From Frateuria sp. Soil773 (GTDB lineage Bacteria > Pseudomonadota > Gammaproteobacteria > Xanthomonadales > Rhodanobacteraceae), in assembly GCF_001428405.1 (NCBI RefSeq), contig NZ_LMSL01000040.1, positions 212,122 to 276,121 on the forward strand: a stretch of 64,000 nucleotides of DNA, in the 5' to 3' direction. The translations under genes and the position numbers were made by a program. The notes beneath the pieces were generated by a model. It did no database searches. It had not been told where the DNA came from and was given only the letters and a program-made list of their open reading frames with translations. Shown here piece by piece: positions 55,793 to 64,000 of this stretch (position 1 is its first letter; every line of letters starts with the position of its first letter).

Positions 55793-56860
55793 TCAGGCGT
55801 CGCGCCCTTTGCGCTCGCGCTGCAGTTGCTGCACCTGCCGGCTCATCAGGCCGAAGCGGCGCGCATGCTCGTGGCGTTCGCGCGCCGTGTACGCCGCCTT
55901 GGCCGCTTCGCGCTGCAGCTTGCGATAGCTGGCCAGCCTGCGGGCGTCCAGCCGGCCTTCGGCGAGCGCCCGCTCGACCGCGCAGCCCGCGTCGCCCTCG
56001 TGCCTGCAATCGCGGAAGCGGCACTGCGCGGCGAACGCCTCGATGTCGTCGAACACCGCGCCCACGCCGGCCTCGACCGCGCCGATGCGCAACTCGCGCA
56101 TGCCCGGCGTGTCGATCACCCAGGCGCCGGACGGCAAGGCGAACATCTCGCGCGAGGTGGTGGTGTGCCGGCCCCTGGCGTCGTCCTCGCGGATGCCGCC
56201 GGTGGCCTGCGCGGCGCGGCCCACGAGGCTGTTGGCCAGGGTCGACTTGCCCACGCCGGACGAACCGGCGAACGCCACCGTCCGTCCCTCTTCCAGCCAC
56301 GGAGCCAACCGCGCGGCGGAAGCGGGCGACGTCGCATCGACGGCCACCGCGGCGACGCCGGCGGCGATCGCCTGCACGGCATCGACGTAGCCGGCGGTGT
56401 CCGCGCAGAGGTCGGCCTTGGTCAGCACGACGACCGGCTCGATGCCGGCCTCGAACGCCACCGCGAGATAGCGTTCCAGCCGCGACGGATTGAAGTCGTC
56501 GTTGCACGAGGTGACCACGAACAGGCTGTCGAGGTTGGCGGCGATCGCCTGCATGCGGTGCTCGCCGCCGGCCGCGATGCGCGCGACCAGCGACTGCCGC
56601 TCGATGATGCGGAGCACGCGCGGCGCCTCCGTTTCGAGCAGTACCCAGTCGCCCACGGTGACCGCGGGTTCGATGGCTGCGGCCACGGCGTGCGGCAGCG
56701 CGACCAGGGCCGCACCGCGGGCGGACAGCACGGACAGGCCATTGCGGTGCACGCCGACGACGCGGGCGGGATAGCCGGCCTCGAAGTCCTCGAGCGTGAG
56801 ATGGCGGGCATGGCCCGGCCGCCAGCCGAGCTGGTGGAGCGTGAATGTCGGAAACGGCAT
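55793..56860 (-). CDS. rsgA: RsgA-type ribosome small-subunit GTPase
   Basis: A 355-residue circularly permuted GTPase: OB fold first, then G4 (LTKADLC), G1 (GSSGVGKST) and G3 (DTPGMREL), and a C-terminal zinc knuckle (CRFRDCRHEGDAGC). RsgA matures the 30S subunit. ATG 56860 (MPFPTFTLHQLGW) was chosen; the frame is open further upstream to 57100, but without family match. Its OB fold is divergent, so it may be the YloQ-like paralogue rather than the main RsgA. Confidence 0.9.
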   Translation of the reverse strand: MPFPTFTLHQLGWRPGHARHLTLEDFEAGYPARVVGVHRNGLSVLSARGAALVALPHAVAAAIEPAVTVGDWVLLETEAPRVLRIIERQSLVARIAAGGEHRMQAIAANLDSLFVVTSCNDDFNPSRLERYLAVAFEAGIEPVVVLTKADLCADTAGYVDAVQAIAAGVAAVAVDATSPASAARLAPWLEEGRTVAFAGSSGVGKSTLANSLVGRAAQATGGIREDDARGRHTTTSREMFALPSGAWVIDTPGMRELRIGAVEAGVGAVFDDIEAFAAQCRFRDCRHEGDAGCAVERALAEGRLDARRLASYRKLQREAAKAAYTARERHEHARRFGLMSRQVQQLQRERKGRDA

Positions 56861-56982
56861 GCGTGGAACCCCAGGGAAAGACGATACGCAGCGGCCGCCC
56901 TTGCGGGAAGCCGGACGAAAACGCCGGGGTCGACATGCCCAATGGCTGCGGATGCGCCGCGTCGCGGCCATCCGGAGGAAGA

Positions 56983-57027
56983 TCAGTGCAGCGCCAGCCC
57001 GGCGGAGATGTGGGACGAAACAATCAT
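56983..57027 (-). CDS. possible 14-codon leader peptide
   Basis: AAGGAGGTCAAGAGAA immediately before ATG 57027 is one of the strongest Shine-Dalgarno matches in the window, yet it serves a frame of only 14 codons (MIVSSHISAGLALH) ending 122 bp before the rsgA ATG. It could be a regulatory leader or an unannotated microprotein. There is no support other than the ribosome binding site. Confidence 0.35.
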   Translation of the reverse strand: MIVSSHISAGLALH

Positions 57028-57121
57028 TTCTCTTGACCTCCTTATGCGCGTCTGGGTGGATGGGGGTTCGCAGGGTAATGGCACGTGCCGCATCGCGCAA
57101 GCGTGCGAGGCGGGTTGCACG

Positions 57122-58393
57122 CTAGGCGTCATCATCATCGTCATTGCCCTTGCCGACGATGATCCGCGCGTTGCGCTGCCAGGTGCAGTACGACCAGGCC
57201 CAGTCGAGCATCACCACCAGGCGGTTGCGGAAACCGATCAGGAAGAAGATGTGCGCGACCAGCCAGAACCACCAGGCGAACAGGCCCGACAGGCGCATGC
57301 CGCGCACGTCGACCACCGCCGCGCCGCGGCCGATGCTGGCGAGCGAACCGTAGTCGCGGTAGCGGAAAGCGCGCGTGGTACGGCCCGCCAGGCGGTCGCC
57401 GATCGCGCCGGCGACGTGCAGGCCCATCTGCTTGGCCGCCGGGGCCTGGCCCGGCACCAGCCGGCCGTCCTGCTCGACGTGGGCGAGGTCGCCGGCCACG
57501 AACACCTCCGGATGCCCGGGCAGCGACAGGTCGGGTTCCACCAGCACGCGCCCAGCACGGTCGCACGGCGCACCCAGTTGCGCACCCAGCGACGAGGCGG
57601 CCACGCCGGCGGCCCACAGCACGGTACGCGCCTCGATGCGCTGCGCGTCCACCTGCACGCCGGCCTCGTCCACGCCGGTGACCGCGGCGCCCAGGTGCAC
57701 GCGCACGCCCATGCGTTCGAGCCTGCGTTGCGCCTCGGCCGACAGCGTCGGCGGCATTGCCGCCAGCACCCTCGGCCCGGCTTCCACCAGGTGGATCTGC
57801 GCGGTGCGCGGGTCGGCTTCGCGGAACTCGTCGCGCAGGGTGTGGTGCGCGATCTCCGCCAGCGTGCCGGCCAGCTCGACGCCGGTGGGGCCGGCGCCGA
57901 TCACCACGAAGCTCAGCCATGCGGCGCGGCGTGCCGGATCTGGCTCGCGCTCCGCCGCCTCGAAGGCGCTGAGGATGCGGCGGCGGATCGCCAGCGCATC
58001 GTCCATGGTCTTCATGCCGGGCGCATGACGGGCCCAGTCGTCGTGGCCGAAGTAGGCATGGCTCGATCCGGTCGCCACCAGCAGGTAGTCGTAGTCGAGC
58101 GTGCCGCCGGCCAGCGCGACGCGGCGCTGCCGCAGATCGATGCCGCGCGCCTCGTCCATGCGCACGGTGACGTTGCGCTGCCGGCGCAGGATGTGCCGCA
58201 GCGGCGCGGCGATGTCCGGCCCGGACAGGCCCGCGGTGGCCACCTGGTACAGCAGCGGCTGGAACAGGTGGTGGTTGGTGCGGTCCACCAGGGTGATGCG
58301 CACCGGCGCCGAGCGCAGCGCGCGGGTGGCCCACAGGCCGCCGAAGCCGCCGCCGAGTATCACGATGTGCGGTACGGCGCTTGGCGTGGACAT
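57122..58393 (-). CDS. ndh: type II NADH:quinone oxidoreductase
   Basis: A 423-residue flavoprotein. The FAD-binding start HIVILGGGFGGLWATRAL, second nucleotide fold FVVIGAGPTGVELAG and FVAGDLAHVEQDG are NDH-2 landmarks; a hydrophobic C-terminal amphipathic region (FAWWFWLVAHIFFLIGF) anchors it to the membrane, and the tail is Asp-rich (NDDDDDA). It feeds electrons from NADH to quinone without proton pumping. Confidence 0.93.
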   Translation of the reverse strand: MSTPSAVPHIVILGGGFGGLWATRALRSAPVRITLVDRTNHHLFQPLLYQVATAGLSGPDIAAPLRHILRRQRNVTVRMDEARGIDLRQRRVALAGGTLDYDYLLVATGSSHAYFGHDDWARHAPGMKTMDDALAIRRRILSAFEAAEREPDPARRAAWLSFVVIGAGPTGVELAGTLAEIAHHTLRDEFREADPRTAQIHLVEAGPRVLAAMPPTLSAEAQRRLERMGVRVHLGAAVTGVDEAGVQVDAQRIEARTVLWAAGVAASSLGAQLGAPCDRAGRVLVEPDLSLPGHPEVFVAGDLAHVEQDGRLVPGQAPAAKQMGLHVAGAIGDRLAGRTTRAFRYRDYGSLASIGRGAAVVDVRGMRLSGLFAWWFWLVAHIFFLIGFRNRLVVMLDWAWSYCTWQRNARIIVGKGNDDDDDA

Positions 58394-58639
58394 GGGCTCT
58401 CCCGGACGGTGCAATCCGCGCACCTTAAGCCGCAATGGCCGAGGATGTGTAAGCAAACCGTCGATGCGGGGATCGCCTGTGCCGGAGCCATCGGCACCGC
58501 GGCGCCGCAACCGGGGTGGCCGGCCATGCGTTCCGGCAACGGATCGTTTCCTTCACGCCCCTACAAGACCGGACGGCGTACCCCTATGTTGGCGGCCAGC
58601 CGCGCAACGGCGCGGACATCCATGCACAGGAGCATTCCC

Positions 58640-59341
58640 GTGATCGAACGCAGACCTTTCGACAGCCTGGGCGGTGCCGACCACGGCTGGCTCGACGCCA
58701 AGCACCATTTCTCCTTCGCCGGCTACCACGACCCGAACCGCATGGGCTGGGGCGCGCTGCGCGTATGGAACGACGACACCATCGCGCCGCAGACCGGCTT
58801 CCCGCCGCATCCGCATGCGGACATGGAGATCATCACCTATGTCCGCGAGGGCGCAATCAGCCATCGCGACAGCCTCGGCAACGAGGGTCGCACCCAGGCG
58901 GGCGACGTGCAGGTGATGAGCGCCGGCAGCGGCATCACCCATGCCGAGTACAACCAGGAGGCGGACACCACGCGGATCTTCCAGATCTGGATCATCCCCG
59001 ACACCCAGGGCCAGCCACCCGCGTGGGGCACCCGCCCCTTCCCCAAGGGCGACCGCTCCGGACGCTTCGTGGCGCTGGCCAGCGGCTTCAAGGAAGACGC
59101 CGATGCCCTGCCCCTACGCACCGATGCGCGCGTCCTCGGCGCCACCCTCAAGGCCGGCGAAAGCGCGGAATACACCATGGCCGCCGGCCGCTACGGCTAC
59201 CTGGTGCCGGCCAAGGGCGCGGTCGAGATCAACGGCGTAAGGCTCGACGCGCGCGACGGCGCGGCGATCCGCGACGAAGCCGTGCTGCGCGTCACCGCGC
59301 TGGAAGACGCGGAACTGGTGCTGGTCGACGCGGCGCCGTGA
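58640..59341 (+). CDS. pirin-family quercetinase-like protein (YhaK type)
   Basis: A 233-residue bicupin, the length of E. coli YhaK. PHPHADMEIITYV gives two metal-binding histidines, and GSGITHAEYN is the second pirin motif. GTG 58640 was chosen because AGGAG (58628-58632) is correctly spaced and MIERRPFDSLGGADHGW matches the family start; an ATG at 58622 adds six residues. It may degrade quercetin or sense redox stress. Confidence 0.88.
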   Translation: MIERRPFDSLGGADHGWLDAKHHFSFAGYHDPNRMGWGALRVWNDDTIAPQTGFPPHPHADMEIITYVREGAISHRDSLGNEGRTQAGDVQVMSAGSGITHAEYNQEADTTRIFQIWIIPDTQGQPPAWGTRPFPKGDRSGRFVALASGFKEDADALPLRTDARVLGATLKAGESAEYTMAAGRYGYLVPAKGAVEINGVRLDARDGAAIRDEAVLRVTALEDAELVLVDAAP

Positions 59342-59387
59342 TAGCCCTCCCGTTCGGATGACGGTGGCTGCATGCATATGCTTCCTT

Positions 59388-59409
59388 GCCCGGGAAACGG
59401 TTCCCGGGC
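59388..59409. terminator. hairpin between convergent pirin and permease genes
   Basis: GCCCGGGAA and TTCCCGGGC form a 9-bp stem with a 4-nt loop in the 149-bp gap. It could serve as a bidirectional terminator, although no long T tract follows. Confidence 0.6.
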
Positions 59410-59490
59410 ATCGGGGATTCCTATACCGAAGGGTGCCGGACGCCCCGCACCACGCCGCGTCTCTTGCAACAGAGGAAAGACCGACCCCGG

Positions 59491-60723
59491 CTAACGCCCA
59501 CGCATCGCGCTGGCCGGGGACACGCGGGTCGCCAGCACCGACGGGAACAGCGTGGCGAGCAGGCTCAGGGCGAACACCGCCAAGGCGCCGTAAAGGATGT
59601 ACTGGAACGGCAATGCCGTACCGGACCGGTAGACGAGCAGCGCATGGTTGGCACTCACGGCCAGGCCCCCTCCTAGGACGACGCCGGCCGCCGTAAGTAC
59701 CGCGTTCTGGCCCAGGAAGTAGCCGAACACGGCCGTCCTGCTGGCGCCCAGCGCGCGCATGACGCCCACCTGCTTGCGCCGCTGCTGCACCCAGAACGAG
59801 GTGAGCCCGAAGATGCCCAGGCCCGTGAAGACCATGGTCAGTATCGCCGCCAGCAACAGCGTCCAGGCGGTAGTGGTCTCCGCGGAGAAATAGGCCCTGC
59901 GCATGTGGGCGAACGAATCGACCGAGACTTTTTCCGCCGTTGCGTACTCGGTGCGGAGAATGGAATCGATCGACGCGATGAGCTTTTCGCATGCGTCGGC
60001 CTCGACGCAGCCGGGCGCCTTCAGCCGAATGGCGAACTGGCTCACGAAGGGTGCGTTGACGGCGGTGACCGCACCCAGCGGAAAGACCACCGCGGCGAAC
60101 GGATTGGCCGCATCCATGCTGGGCCGCAGGATGTCGTCGATCACACCGACCACGTGGTACGCGCGCTGCGGCCCGTAGAGCAGCGCCCCCGCCGCGTGTC
60201 CACCGGGCCATAGCTGCTCCGCCAGGGATTTCGTCACCAGGACGGCATCGCCGGTGGGCGTGAACAGGTCCAGGTCCGCTCCCACGTAGTCGTCGTGCTG
60301 CAGCGGCCGACCGGCAATCACGCGCAGATCCAGCGCGCGGGCGAACCCTTCCAGCCCGAAATAGCTGGATGCGGACACGGTATCCGTATCGTGGTTCTGC
60401 GGCACGGTGGAGAAACTGGCCACGAAATTGGCCTCCGAAAGCGGCGTCGCATTGGTCGGCGCGGCGGCGGCGACCTGCGGCAGCGCCCTGATCCGGCTCA
60501 GCGCCGAGCGCGCGGCATCGGCGTTGTCCGCGGGATTCCCGCCGCCGATCCGGGCCACCAGCAGGGCAGTCTCGTCGATGCCGTTGGGCAGCGAGACTTC
60601 CCGCATGTGGCGTACGGTCAGGTGGATCACGTTCACCAGTACGGCCATCGCCACGATGATTTCCAGGACGATCAGCGTCGCGGACAGGCGATGGCGCTTG
60701 AGGGCGGATACGGCTGGAGACAT
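59491..60723 (-). CDS. MacB/FtsX-type ABC permease (second copy)
   Basis: A 410-residue permease: helix at about 16-36 (SATLIVLEIIVAMAVLVNVIHL), a large periplasmic MacB-like domain (about 40-280), then three C-terminal helices (LLLAAILTMVFTGLGIFGL; AVLTAAGVVLGGGLAV; ALAVFALSLLATLFPS) with GVMRALGASRTAVF between. It lacks an ATPase domain and lies 15 bp after a related permease, so they probably form a heterodimer. The ATPase partner must be encoded elsewhere, likely beyond the right edge. Confidence 0.88.
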   Translation of the reverse strand: MSPAVSALKRHRLSATLIVLEIIVAMAVLVNVIHLTVRHMREVSLPNGIDETALLVARIGGGNPADNADAARSALSRIRALPQVAAAAPTNATPLSEANFVASFSTVPQNHDTDTVSASSYFGLEGFARALDLRVIAGRPLQHDDYVGADLDLFTPTGDAVLVTKSLAEQLWPGGHAAGALLYGPQRAYHVVGVIDDILRPSMDAANPFAAVVFPLGAVTAVNAPFVSQFAIRLKAPGCVEADACEKLIASIDSILRTEYATAEKVSVDSFAHMRRAYFSAETTTAWTLLLAAILTMVFTGLGIFGLTSFWVQQRRKQVGVMRALGASRTAVFGYFLGQNAVLTAAGVVLGGGLAVSANHALLVYRSGTALPFQYILYGALAVFALSLLATLFPSVLATRVSPASAMRGR

Positions 60724-60738
60724 GGCTGGTCCGGATGC

Positions 60739-62037
60739 CTAGAGGAGTTTCAGGTTGCCCGCCGGGGATATCCGGCAGGCCCGCCATGCGGGAAGCAACG
60801 CTGCCAGTACCGCGGCGCCGATCGAAAAGACGATGCACCAGCCCAGCGTCGTGACGCCGATCCCGATCAGGTGCGCGTAGCGGGACGGCTGCGCCGCTAT
60901 CGCCATGAGGCTTGCCCAGGCAATGAACGCCCCGACGAGGCCTGCGGCCAGGCCCACCACCGCCGATTCGATCATCAACTGCGCAAAGACGTCGGCTCGC
61001 CTGGCTCCCAGGGCGCGCCTCAACGACGTCTCGCCGCTGCGTCGCATGAACTTGGCCAGCAGCAGCGCGATGGAATTGACGATGCCCACGATCAGGAACA
61101 CGAGCGCCAGCCAGCGCTGGGTGCTGGCCTCGTCGGGAACCGCGCTGTGCGAGGCCAGCCATTTCACGAGCGGGGTCACCGCCGCCGTCGCCGGATCGAG
61201 GCTCGCGCCGAGCGAGTTCTGCTGGCTTACGAACCGGGCAAGGAAATCCCGGAACCCGCGCTGCTGCCCGGAATCCTCCAGTATCGTCCAGAGCGACAGC
61301 CAGGCACAGGTGGACGCCTGCGGGCTCGTCTCCCCTCCGGTGCATTCCAGTTGCCGCGGCTGCATCGCCATTGCCCTGGCCACGCTGAGCGGCACGTAGA
61401 TGTCGATGGCCGACCCGAACGGGTCGCCGCCCAGGTCCGACGCGTAGAAGCGGGGCTGCGGCTGCCAGTCCCGCGCCACGCCGACGATCGACAGGCTGTG
61501 GCCGGCGACGCTGATGATGCGCCCCACCGCGCTGCCTTCCCCGAACAAGCGTCGTGCCAGCTCGTCGGAAATGACCACCTGGAAGGTGGGATCGGTATCG
61601 GCGTCCTTCGACCAGGCGCGGCCCTCGCGGAACCCGATGTCGAAGGTGTGGAAGACGGCGCTGGTGGCGATCAGGGCATTGGCCCGCCGCGGATAGCGCT
61701 CCTGCCCCGTGGGCGGCAGGCTGACGTTGGACAGAGCCAACGGGCTGAGCGGGTACCGGCTGGCGCGCAGGATCTGAAGAGCCGTATCGAAATTGAGCAA
61801 CTCCCCATTGGCGGCTTTGCCGTCCTTGTGGGCATGGCCCGGTGCCAGGGTGCCCAGCTCGATGTGGAAAAGCTGGCCGCGCCGGCTCGGCACCGGATCG
61901 GCGCCCAGGCTGTCGACGACCGTCTGGGTGGCGGCGGAGGTACCCGCGCCCACCGCCAGGCCCGCGACCATCAGCAGGGTCATCGCCGGGGACGAGACGA
62001 GGCTGCGCAAAGCCACTCGGAAATAGTAGAGAAACAT
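60739..62037 (-). CDS. MacB/FtsX-type ABC permease (first copy)
   Basis: A 432-residue permease of the same layout: ALRSLVSSPAMTLLMVAGLAVGAGT (about 9-33), a periplasmic domain, then SIALLLAKFMRRSGETSLRRALGARRADVF with the FtsX signature and two further helices. The start was set at ATG 62037, since a longer frame to 62073 adds a basic prefix. Such permease pairs export peptides or lipids or do mechanotransmission. It belongs to the operon with the PDZ-like and HExxH genes. Confidence 0.88.
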   Translation of the reverse strand: MFLYYFRVALRSLVSSPAMTLLMVAGLAVGAGTSAATQTVVDSLGADPVPSRRGQLFHIELGTLAPGHAHKDGKAANGELLNFDTALQILRASRYPLSPLALSNVSLPPTGQERYPRRANALIATSAVFHTFDIGFREGRAWSKDADTDPTFQVVISDELARRLFGEGSAVGRIISVAGHSLSIVGVARDWQPQPRFYASDLGGDPFGSAIDIYVPLSVARAMAMQPRQLECTGGETSPQASTCAWLSLWTILEDSGQQRGFRDFLARFVSQQNSLGASLDPATAAVTPLVKWLASHSAVPDEASTQRWLALVFLIVGIVNSIALLLAKFMRRSGETSLRRALGARRADVFAQLMIESAVVGLAAGLVGAFIAWASLMAIAAQPSRYAHLIGIGVTTLGWCIVFSIGAAVLAALLPAWRACRISPAGNLKLL

Positions 62038-62090
62038 GCCGCAACCTCTGGAGACAGCTTCGCGCACGATCATGGAAAGCCCATTGCCGG

Positions 62091-62630
62091 CTACCTGCCT
62101 GGGACCACGGGCTCGGGCGATGGCGGTACGGGCAGGCCGCCCGGAGGCGGCGGTGCCGGTTCCGGGCCCTTCGCGAGGGACCTGAATACGGCCAACCGCT
62201 CGTCGTCGAGACGGCGGCGCAGCGGCGCTCCGTTGCCGTCGGCAAGCTGGACGGTAACGGCCCGTTTTCGCCCGAGCAGGGCAAGCAGGTCCCGTGGCGT
62301 CCTGGCCCGCTGCCCATCCACGGAGAGCAGCCGCTCGTTGGCGCGAAGCCCCCAGAAGCCGTCATCGGGCGACGGCTCGATCCGGTACGAGCCATCCTGC
62401 TGCCGCACGAACGTCAAGGCATGGCCCTGGTCGCAGACCCGCAGCATGTCGTCGGTGGCAAGGACACCGCAGTCCTGCCTGCCCGCGATACCGGGCGTTC
62501 CGGCGGAAGCGACCGGCAGATGGCCTAATACGGCAAGCAACGGGAGCAGCCACACGGCCCATGCCCGCCTCCGCCGCCGTTGATGGCTGGCCCGGACGTT
62601 TCCGGCGCGGATCGACTGAAAACGGATCAT
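62091..62630 (-). CDS. exported protein with PDZ-like domain
   Basis: A 179-residue protein. A basic start, hydrophobic segment (about 24-42, AWAVWLLPLLAVLGHLPVA) and SAG cleavage site are followed by one PDZ-like module (FWGLRANERLLSVDGQRARTPRDLLALLGRK, with carboxylate-binding-like loop) and a Pro-rich tail. Two cysteines (Cys54, Cys66) could pair. ATGA overlap with the gene before it couples their translation. It may bind a peptide in the periplasm; this is inference. Confidence 0.65.
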   Translation of the reverse strand: MIRFQSIRAGNVRASHQRRRRRAWAVWLLPLLAVLGHLPVASAGTPGIAGRQDCGVLATDDMLRVCDQGHALTFVRQQDGSYRIEPSPDDGFWGLRANERLLSVDGQRARTPRDLLALLGRKRAVTVQLADGNGAPLRRRLDDERLAVFRSLAKGPEPAPPPPGGLPVPPSPEPVVPGR

Positions 62631-63520
62631 GGTGCCAAAGCCTCCTCCCGCCGGCTTGCCGCTGGCCGCGACGGCGCCTGGACGGCGCAGAGCGAGGCCA
62701 GCCAGCGTTGCATGGACGCGCGTGCCGACGCGTCTTCCGCCACGCTACCCAGGCGCGTCGAGCAGGCATGGAAGGTGAGCACGCCATCGTCGCCGTAATA
62801 GAACAGCATCTCGCACAGGGGACAGTCGAACAGGTCGCTGACCAGGCGGGTCACATGCCGCAGGCGTTCCGGCTCGGGAATCCGCTCGCCGCGCAGTGGC
62901 CTGGTGACGATTTCGTCACCGATGCGTGCGCCGAGCAATGGGATGCCCTGCGGCCGCTCGACGTAGAACCTGTTGCGCGTCCCTGCCGGGCCATCGATGA
63001 CGTCGCCATCCCTCCAGCTGAAATACGACCAGATGGACTTGCGGATCGGATCGCGCAGCGCGCTGGTGTCGGGAATACTTTCGCCGAAGCCGAACACGTA
63101 GCGCGGCACCGCGACGGCGATCCCGCTCCTGGCGACTACGTGCCACTGCGTGGGAAGCGGCAGTTGCACCAGGGACGCACCCTTGGCGGCCCAGGGATAG
63201 CACACCGTGCCTGCCGGCCACAGGCTGACCATGGCGCGGTGGAACCACGATGGCGAAAGGTTTCCCCAGCCGGCCACGTGTGCGGACAGCGACCTGGCAT
63301 CGATGTCGAAGAGCCGGTTGATCACGTAGCCGTAGGCACGCAGTTCGCCGGCGCTTTCGCGAAGCAGCACGCGCGGGAGCGTCTTGCCGTGATCCACGTG
63401 GACATGGCTGCAAAGCTCGGCCAGCCCCATGCGGACCGGGCCGCCGTCCGCCGCCGCCGCGACGATCTTCAGCAGCGGATCTCCCTCCGAGTGCAGCAGA
63501 AGCACGGCTGGCCTAGGCAT
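62627..63520 (-). CDS. unknown protein coupled to the HExxH gene (possible degenerate ATP-grasp)
   Basis: A 297-residue protein of unclear family. YGYVINRLFDID near residue 65, then WFHRAMVSLWPAG and a C-terminal part with CEMLFYYGDDGVLTFHAC, recalls the two-lobe plan of RiPP-associated ATP-grasp proteins with an NRL motif, but no clear ATP-binding glycine loop is visible, so this is tentative. AGGAGGAGG precedes ATG 63520, which lies inside the end of the HExxH gene; it also overlaps the PDZ-like gene by ATGA. Confidence 0.55.
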   Translation of the reverse strand: MPRPAVLLLHSEGDPLLKIVAAAADGGPVRMGLAELCSHVHVDHGKTLPRVLLRESAGELRAYGYVINRLFDIDARSLSAHVAGWGNLSPSWFHRAMVSLWPAGTVCYPWAAKGASLVQLPLPTQWHVVARSGIAVAVPRYVFGFGESIPDTSALRDPIRKSIWSYFSWRDGDVIDGPAGTRNRFYVERPQGIPLLGARIGDEIVTRPLRGERIPEPERLRHVTRLVSDLFDCPLCEMLFYYGDDGVLTFHACSTRLGSVAEDASARASMQRWLASLCAVQAPSRPAASRREEALAP

Positions 63521-64000
63521 ATTCGACGTCCTCCTCCTCGACGCGCACCCTGGCGCGGATCGCTTCCTGCATGGCATCCAGGCGCTCGAGCAAAACGGCG
63601 TCGACGCCTTCCGCGGTGATCAGGAAATCGGTCATGGACTGATTGCTCAAGAAACCGGAGACGAATTGCAGCGTCCGCGCACGGATTCTCGCCTGGTCGT
63701 GCTCCGGCGCCGAAAGCAGCCCGGCCTCGCCGGCGGCCTCCATCAACTTGAAGCAGGCGAAATAGACGAAGACCGCATGGATGAACGAGGAATTGGGAAT
63801 CGGATTGCCGGACCACGGCGATACCGGCCGCACCTCGTTGCCCCTGTGGCAGAAGCTCCCGTGCACGTACTCGCACGCCGCCAGGTAATTGTGGATGGAC
63901 TCGTGGAGTATCTTTTCGGCCGCCATCGCGGCCGAGAACTCGGGCAGGTGCGGATTGAGCATGCGGATCGCGCCGATCTGCCGGGTCATGTGCTCCGACG
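63513..64000 (-). CDS. HExxH-motif protein, possible peptide-modification enzyme (5' end cut by window edge)
   Basis: The frame is open to the right edge (SEH before Met at 63989), so the N-terminus lies outside. From that Met, His29, Glu30 and His33 form HESIHN, and SPWSGNPIPNSSFIHAVFVYF contains His71. The series HE--HN, SPW--(D/N)P-P and IHAV-VY resembles the HEXXH motif domain family linked to RiPP modification, some members of which are alpha-ketoglutarate-dependent hydroxylases. It is upstream of the coupled NRL-motif, PDZ-like and permease genes. Confidence 0.65.
   Translation of the reverse strand, partial: SEHMTRQIGAIRMLNPHLPEFSAAMAAEKILHESIHNYLAACEYVHGSFCHRGNEVRPVSPWSGNPIPNSSFIHAVFVYFACFKLMEAAGEAGLLSAPEHDQARIRARTLQFVSGFLSNQSMTDFLITAEGVDAVLLERLDAMQEAIRARVRVEEEDVEYA

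Noticed and set aside
54902-59341. A 1479-codon plus-strand open frame spanning czcC to pirin
   Set aside because: Most of it is antisense to czcC, the small exported gene, rsgA and ndh; only its last 233 codons are the real pirin gene.

Overview
The window is GC-rich, densely packed chromosomal DNA of a gammaproteobacterium. The housekeeping order (ndk, rlmN, pilW, rodZ, yfgM-like, bamB, der; guaB-guaA; an HME-RND czcCBA operon), a Xanthomonadales-style intergenic repeat (42.1-42.3 kb) and paired FabA/FabB with UbiT/UbiU/UbiV suggest the order Xanthomonadales, most likely a denitrifying member of the Rhodanobacteraceae. This placement is inferred from content; no rRNA or tRNA gene is visible.

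1-18.7 kb is an anaerobic-growth block. It holds a quinol-type nitric oxide reductase; a SirB2-like, PLP-enzyme, prephenate-dehydrogenase-like and UbiD run; UbiU and UbiV; FabB and FabA; a tightly overlapping DUF2249 - multi-pass membrane - DGC - chorismate mutase/UbiT operon; an alginate-export-type porin; and a HemN gene followed by an FNR-class regulator with four cysteines and the E-SR recognition helix. Eight FNR/Anr-type boxes (TTGAT-N4-ATCAA-like) lie in this block. Five sit 61.5-64.5 bp from the start codon they face. Together these genes replace oxygen-dependent steps (ubiquinone hydroxylation, unsaturated fatty acid synthesis, coproporphyrinogen oxidation) and remove NO, apparently as one regulon.

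19-21.3 kb is a minus-strand operon for an outer-membrane barrel protein, a small membrane protein and an exported Ntn hydrolase. 21.5-25.8 kb looks transferred: base composition is visibly less GC-rich, a CHAT (caspase-like) protease gene is followed by an alpha/beta-hydrolase gene, and a decayed relaxase tail lies between them and the 3' end of guaA, a known integration hotspot. This is the best candidate here for an undescribed, possibly defensive, two-gene system.

25.8-43.6 kb is core metabolism and cell-envelope biology: guaA, guaB, folD, a GNAT, a rhodanese-ThiF fusion, der, bamB, a YfgM-like gene, rodZ, pilW, rlmN and ndk, then a PsrA-like TetR regulator with twin operators and a beta-oxidation pair split by an inverted repeat. 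43.6-59.4 kb carries an unusual FtsK-type ATPase, small stress or periplasmic genes, a czcCBA efflux operon, RsgA, a type II NADH dehydrogenase and a pirin.

59.5-64 kb is the downstream end of an operon running off the right edge: a HExxH-motif protein of the kind tied to peptide modification, an unknown protein with an NRL motif, an exported PDZ-like protein and two MacB/FtsX-type permeases. A RiPP or peptide maturation and export cluster is plausible, but its precursor gene and ATPase would lie outside the window.
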